Origin: Phytoactinopolyspora mesophila
GTDB taxonomy: Bacteria > Actinomycetota > Actinomycetes > Jiangellales > Jiangellaceae
Length of the DNA: 64,000 bases
Assembly: GCF_010122465.1 (NCBI RefSeq)
Contig: NZ_WLZY01000001.1
Coordinates: 744,001-808,000 of the forward strand
Direction of reading: 5' to 3'
Shown: one piece after another, positions 60,616-64,000 of the stretch
Position numbering within the stretch: the first letter of the stretch is position 1
Layout of the letters: every line of letters starts with the position of its first letter
Made by a program: the position numbers and the translations under genes
The notes under the pieces: generated by a model
Database searches by the model: none
Seen by the model: only the letters and a program-made list of their open reading frames with translations
Told to the model about the DNA's origin: nothing

Positions 60616-61524
60616 ATGACCCACCAGTCCGACGGACCGCTGATCTTCGTCGGTCTCGCGACTCTCGACGCGATCGCACTGGTGGAGCGGTATCCCCAGC
60701 CGGACGAACGCGTGCTCGCCGACGACGTCACCTACGCCGGCGGCGGCCCGGCCGCCACGGCAGCCGTCGCCGCCGCCCGCCTCGGGGTACCCGATGTCGC
60801 CTTCCTCGGCGCCGTGGGCGACGACGAAGACGGCCAGCGCGTCGTCACCGACCTTCAGGCAGAGGGCGTCGACACCTCGGGCGTTCGCCGAATACCCGGA
60901 ACGCGCACGCCGGCCAGCGTCGTCGTCGTCGATCACAGCCAGGGCACCCGAGCCATCTCGCACCGCTCCGGCCCACGGCTCGAGATCGACGCCGGCCAAC
61001 GCAGCCGGATGGTGGGAGCCGCCTGGGTCCACACCGATCACGTCGGCTGGCCTGCGTTCAGCGCCACCTTCGCCGGGTCCCAGAAAGATCAGCCGCGACT
61101 CAGCGTCGACGGGGGCAACCCGATCGACGGGTTCACCCCCGCGGGCGTAGATCTCTACGTGCCCACCGTCGAAGCACTCACTGTCAGATATGGAGAGTGC
61201 CAGGCCGAAGACCTGCTCGACGCCGCGCAGGCCGACGGTGCGCGCACGGTCGTGGCCACGCGCGGCGCTCAGGGCTCGATCGCCGTCGGCTCCGGCGGGC
61301 AGCGCTACCAGGCTCCCGGCTTTCCGGCGCAGGTGCATTCCACACTCGGGGCCGGCGATGTCTTCCACGGCGCACTGCTGGCCGCCATACACCACGGCGC
61401 TGATCTGCCGGAATGCCTGGCCTACGCCAATGTCACCGCTGCGCTCGCCTGCCGGGGGCTGGACGGCCGCTCAGCAATTCCCACCCACGACGAAGTCCGT
61501 CGCCACCTGGCGGACCTCGCCTGA
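60616..61524 (+). CDS. PfkB-family kinase, candidate sulfofructose kinase
   Basis: 302 aa from the ATG at 60616 with GGAGGAA upstream. GGGPAATAAVAAARLG near 42-57 and GAGDVFHGAL near 245 (catalytic Asp in GAGD) are PfkB signatures; both strings match what is known of YihV, the 6-deoxy-6-sulfofructose kinase. It would phosphorylate sulfofructose at C1 with ATP. It is the first gene of the rightward operon and its stop overlaps the aldolase ATG (TGATG). Ribokinase-like sugars are alternatives, but the aldolase next door argues for sulfofructose. Confidence 0.9.
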   Translation: MTHQSDGPLIFVGLATLDAIALVERYPQPDERVLADDVTYAGGGPAATAAVAAARLGVPDVAFLGAVGDDEDGQRVVTDLQAEGVDTSGVRRIPGTRTPASVVVVDHSQGTRAISHRSGPRLEIDAGQRSRMVGAAWVHTDHVGWPAFSATFAGSQKDQPRLSVDGGNPIDGFTPAGVDLYVPTVEALTVRYGECQAEDLLDAAQADGARTVVATRGAQGSIAVGSGGQRYQAPGFPAQVHSTLGAGDVFHGALLAAIHHGADLPECLAYANVTAALACRGLDGRSAIPTHDEVRRHLADLA

Positions 61525-62441
61525 TGCTTCACCACGAGAAGGAGTCCAATCCCTTGGCCACCAACGCCGCGGGAGCGCCAGACCTCGCACCGCTGACCCG
61601 TCCATCCGGCGCCTTCGCCATGCTCGCCCTCGATCAGCGCGAAGCGCTGCGAGCCATGCTTGCCGAGCATCGATCCGATCCAGTCACCGATCAGCAGGTC
61701 ACCGAGTTCAAGTTGACCGCCGCCCGAGTATTGACGCCATTCGCCTCCGCCGTGCTGCTGGACAAGCAGTTCGTTCTCGATCAGGCCATCTCCGAGAAGG
61801 CGATCGCGCCGGGGTGTTCCCTGATCGCCGCTGCCGACGAGTTCGTCGCCGGATCTGACGAGTTCGTCGCGGACACCCGGATCGACCACACGGTCGATCC
61901 AGTCCATTACCGCGACCACGGCGCGGTGGCCCTCAAACTCCTCGTGGTGTGGCGGCCCGATGAAGACCCGGCTCGGCGGATCGAGTTGGTCGAGCGGTTC
62001 GTGGCACGCTCTCATGCCGCGGGGCTGGCCAGCATCATCGAACCGGTATCCCGGGCGCCACGCGGTGGCGGGTCCTGGGACTGGGACGCCGGAGTGCTCG
62101 CCGCGGTGAAAGAACTCGGTGACCTCGGGGCTGACCTGTACAAGGCGGAGGTTCCCCTGCACGGGTTGGGGGATGCCGCCGAGATTCGGCGCCGCTGCGC
62201 CCAGATCACCGAGACGCTGGCCTCGCCGTGGGTCGTGTTGTCTTCCGGCGTTCCCGAAGACGCGTTCCCGCGGGCGGTGGAACTAGCCGTCGCCGAAGGC
62301 GCGTCAGGCTTCCTTGCCGGCCGGGCCGTGTGGCAGTCGAGCATCGGCGCGTCCGACGTCGAAGCGACCCTACGAAGCAATGCGGTTTCGCGGCTGCGCA
62401 GGCTGTGCGACGTCGTCGACGAAGGCATCACCAACCGCTGA
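61524..62441 (+). CDS. Class I aldolase, YihT-type sulfofructose-1-phosphate aldolase
   Basis: 305 aa from the ATG at 61524; a TTG at 61554 has a better ribosome site (AAGGAG, 9 nt) and would give 295 aa. Family strings SGAFAMLALDQREALRAM, EFKLTAARVLTPFASA, ALKLLVVWRPDED, SIIEPVSRAPRGG and SSGVPEDAFPRAVELA match the YihT pattern throughout. K207 in GADLYKAEVPL is the Schiff-base lysine. The enzyme cleaves 6-deoxy-6-sulfofructose 1-phosphate to dihydroxyacetone phosphate and sulfolactaldehyde. LacD tagatose aldolases are the nearest alternative. Confidence 0.92.
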   Translation: MLHHEKESNPLATNAAGAPDLAPLTRPSGAFAMLALDQREALRAMLAEHRSDPVTDQQVTEFKLTAARVLTPFASAVLLDKQFVLDQAISEKAIAPGCSLIAAADEFVAGSDEFVADTRIDHTVDPVHYRDHGAVALKLLVVWRPDEDPARRIELVERFVARSHAAGLASIIEPVSRAPRGGGSWDWDAGVLAAVKELGDLGADLYKAEVPLHGLGDAAEIRRRCAQITETLASPWVVLSSGVPEDAFPRAVELAVAEGASGFLAGRAVWQSSIGASDVEATLRSNAVSRLRRLCDVVDEGITNR

Positions 62442-62454
62442 GGAGGTGTACTCC

Positions 62455-63861
62455 GTGCCCCGTGTCGTCTGCATCCCTACGGCGCGCCCCACGTTCGCCG
62501 TCGAGACCGCGGCCAAACGCGCCGCCCAAGCTCGTACCCTCCTGGCCGAACTGGGTGCCGACGTCGTCGGGCCCACCAATCTGGTGATGACACCCGACGA
62601 CGTCGAGGACGCGGCCGGATTCGTCGATCCGGACGCAGATCTCGTCGTCAACGTCTGTGCCTCCTTCTCCGACGCAACACCGGCGCTCAGGCTCTATCGC
62701 GACCTCGACCGGCCGGTGCTGCTGTGGGCATTCCGCGAACCAGGGCCGGTGGGAGACCGGCTCTGGCTCAACTCACTGTGCGGCGCCAACTTGTTCGGCC
62801 ACGCCCTGGTTGGACACGGTGGTGAAGTCCGGCTGCTCTACGGCGACCCGGAGGAACCTGCTGTCCGTGCCGCCTTGCGAGAGGCCTTGGCCGGCGCCCT
62901 GCCCCCGGCACCTCAACTGCCGGCTGCCGCCGGCCGAGCCCGCGCGGCGTCAGACGACGTACTCCCGGCGCTGGACGGCCTGCGTGGCCGTCGCATCGGA
63001 GTGATCGGCGACGCGCCTGCCGGATTCACCCCGTGTGAATACGATCCGGAGATCATCACCCGCCTGTTCGGCGTCGAGGTCGATCAGCTCGACCTCGACG
63101 AGTTGATCGAGCGGATCCGCGACGCCGACCCCGCCGCTCGGGACCGCGAACTCGCCGAGGCGGTCGAACAGCGCCCGACGCTACGCCACCTCGACACCAC
63201 CCACGTCGAACCGTTCGCGGCGATGACCACCGTGCTCCGGGATTGGTCGGCCGGCCAGCTACTCTCCGGCGTCGCCCTGCGATGCTGGCCGGAGTTGCCT
63301 ACCGAGCTTGGTGCCTGTCCGTGCTCGGCGCTCTCCCGGCTGGCCGACGAGGGCACAGCCACCGCCTGTGAGCGCGACGTGTACGGCGCGCTGACCATGC
63401 TCGTCTTCGAGGCGCTCGGATCCGGTCCCACCTACCTCGTCGACACCGTGGACCTGCAGACCGACGACAACATCGTCCGCGTCTGGCATTGCGGGTCCGC
63501 CGCCACCAAACTCGCCGCCGAACCAGCGACAGCCACCCAGTCTGTCCATTGCAATCGCAAGATCGGCGTGGCAGGAGATTTTCCGCTCAAGACCGGCCGG
63601 GTGGTTCTCGGCCGGCTCACCGAAAACCCGGCACAGCCGGGCGGGCTACGGCTGCTCCTCACCTCGGGTGAGTCGGTTCCGGCGCCCAACCGATTCCAAG
63701 GCAACACCGCCGACGTCGTCCTCGACACGGCGGCCGACGAGTTCGTCCACGGTCTGGTGACCGGGGGGTTCCCGCACCACACCGTCATCGCCTGGCAGGA
63801 CGTCCGGCCCGCGCTTCGGACGGCCGCCGACCATCTCGGGATTCCCATCGTCGAGTGGTGA
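62455..63861 (+). CDS. L-fucose isomerase-like protein, candidate sulfoquinovose isomerase
   Basis: 468 aa from the GTG at 62455, 8 nt after AGGAGG. Two-domain FucI/AraA-like sugar isomerase: N-domain with NVCASFSDATPALRLYRDL and LLWAFREPGPVGDRLWLNS, C-domain from about 330 with CERDVYGALTMLVFEAL. A member of the same superfamily (SqvD) isomerises sulfoquinovose to sulfofructose in sulfo-EMP2 pathways, replacing YihS. Its place after kinase and aldolase fits that role. Catalytic metal ligands cannot be confirmed by eye. Confidence 0.85.
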   Translation: MPRVVCIPTARPTFAVETAAKRAAQARTLLAELGADVVGPTNLVMTPDDVEDAAGFVDPDADLVVNVCASFSDATPALRLYRDLDRPVLLWAFREPGPVGDRLWLNSLCGANLFGHALVGHGGEVRLLYGDPEEPAVRAALREALAGALPPAPQLPAAAGRARAASDDVLPALDGLRGRRIGVIGDAPAGFTPCEYDPEIITRLFGVEVDQLDLDELIERIRDADPAARDRELAEAVEQRPTLRHLDTTHVEPFAAMTTVLRDWSAGQLLSGVALRCWPELPTELGACPCSALSRLADEGTATACERDVYGALTMLVFEALGSGPTYLVDTVDLQTDDNIVRVWHCGSAATKLAAEPATATQSVHCNRKIGVAGDFPLKTGRVVLGRLTENPAQPGGLRLLLTSGESVPAPNRFQGNTADVVLDTAADEFVHGLVTGGFPHHTVIAWQDVRPALRTAADHLGIPIVEW

Positions 63862-63889
63862 TCCCCAACGCATCTGGCAGGAGGCCACG

Positions 63890-64000
63890 ATGACCAAGGC
63901 TTTTTCGCAGGGAATGCACAGACGCGATCTGCTCCGGCTCCTCGGAATCGCCGGGCTCGGCTCGCTCGGCGTCTCATGCGCCGGACCGGGCAGCACCACG
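63890..64000 (+). CDS. Start of a secreted lipoprotein, probably a sugar-binding protein
   Basis: 37 residues visible, cut by the window edge. ATG after CAGGAGG. The N-terminus has HRRDLLRLLGIAGLG, a twin-arginine-like signal, and a lipobox GVSC at about residue 30, so the mature protein is lipid-anchored. In this operon an ABC transporter binding protein for sulfoquinovose or its glycosides is the likely identity, but the mature domain is not visible. Confidence 0.7.
   Translation, partial: MTKAFSQGMHRRDLLRLLGIAGLGSLGVSCAGPGSTT

Overview
The window is about 70% G+C chromosome from a high-GC actinomycete. Markers are the Pup-proteasome genes (dop start, proteasome ATPase with a C-terminal QYL tail), a phosphatidylinositol mannoside cluster, WYL regulator pairs and an EF-G-like paralogue. 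The exact order is not certain; a Jiangellales-like soil actinomycete would fit, but that is a guess. No rRNA, tRNA, CRISPR array, prophage or transposase was recognised.

Layout. 0-5.5 kb: dop (partial), proteasome ATPase, tRNA m1A58 methyltransferase, membrane site-2 protease and a RecB-like nuclease, a conserved actinobacterial block. 5.6-15.3 kb: NarL-type two-component system, a small sugar locus (GH15 enzyme, GntR regulator, SIS protein, oxidoreductase remnant), a MacB/FtsX-like ABC exporter and a HAD phosphatase. 15.5-26.6 kb: PAC2 protein, lipoprotein, PIM operon (pgsA-patA-pimA plus a membrane protein), EF-G-like GTPase, HIT hydrolase, thrS and an MreB-like protein. 26.9-34.4 kb: lipoprotein, a natural SEDS/RodA-class B PBP fusion with a partner membrane protein, ATP-grasp enzyme, LOG protein, polysaccharide deacetylase. 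34.5-46.2 kb: a peptide/amino-acid scavenging region with TRAP-TAXI transporter, secreted D-aminoacylase-like enzyme, a second TAXI lipoprotein coupled to a sensor kinase and response regulator, and a secreted M14 carboxypeptidase. 46.5-52.3 kb: stress-type small membrane protein, HesB-like protein, two WYL regulators, modular chitinase, PrmC-like methyltransferase.

The most striking region is 52.6-64.0 kb. Two divergent operons meet at a DeoR regulator. Rightward: PfkB kinase, YihT-like class I aldolase, fucose-isomerase-like protein and the start of a lipoprotein. Leftward: deoR, then SuyA- and SuyB-like subunits, aldehyde dehydrogenase, a 2-hydroxyacid dehydrogenase and an Ldh/ComC-family dehydrogenase, followed by a YeiH-type exporter with its LysR regulator. 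Read together they spell a full route from sulfoquinovose to pyruvate and sulfite: isomerise, phosphorylate, cleave to DHAP and sulfolactaldehyde, oxidise to sulfolactate, invert the stereocentre through sulfopyruvate, eliminate sulfite and export it. Individual steps are known from different bacteria; one compact actinobacterial locus joining sulfo-EMP-type cleavage to SuyAB desulfonation is the main candidate system here.

The intergenic gaps carry several families of repeated hairpins. One has a conserved core with arms that differ between copies yet stay complementary; others have conserved loops or long palindromes. Most sit at convergent or 3' ends and probably act as terminators or are small palindromic mobile repeats.
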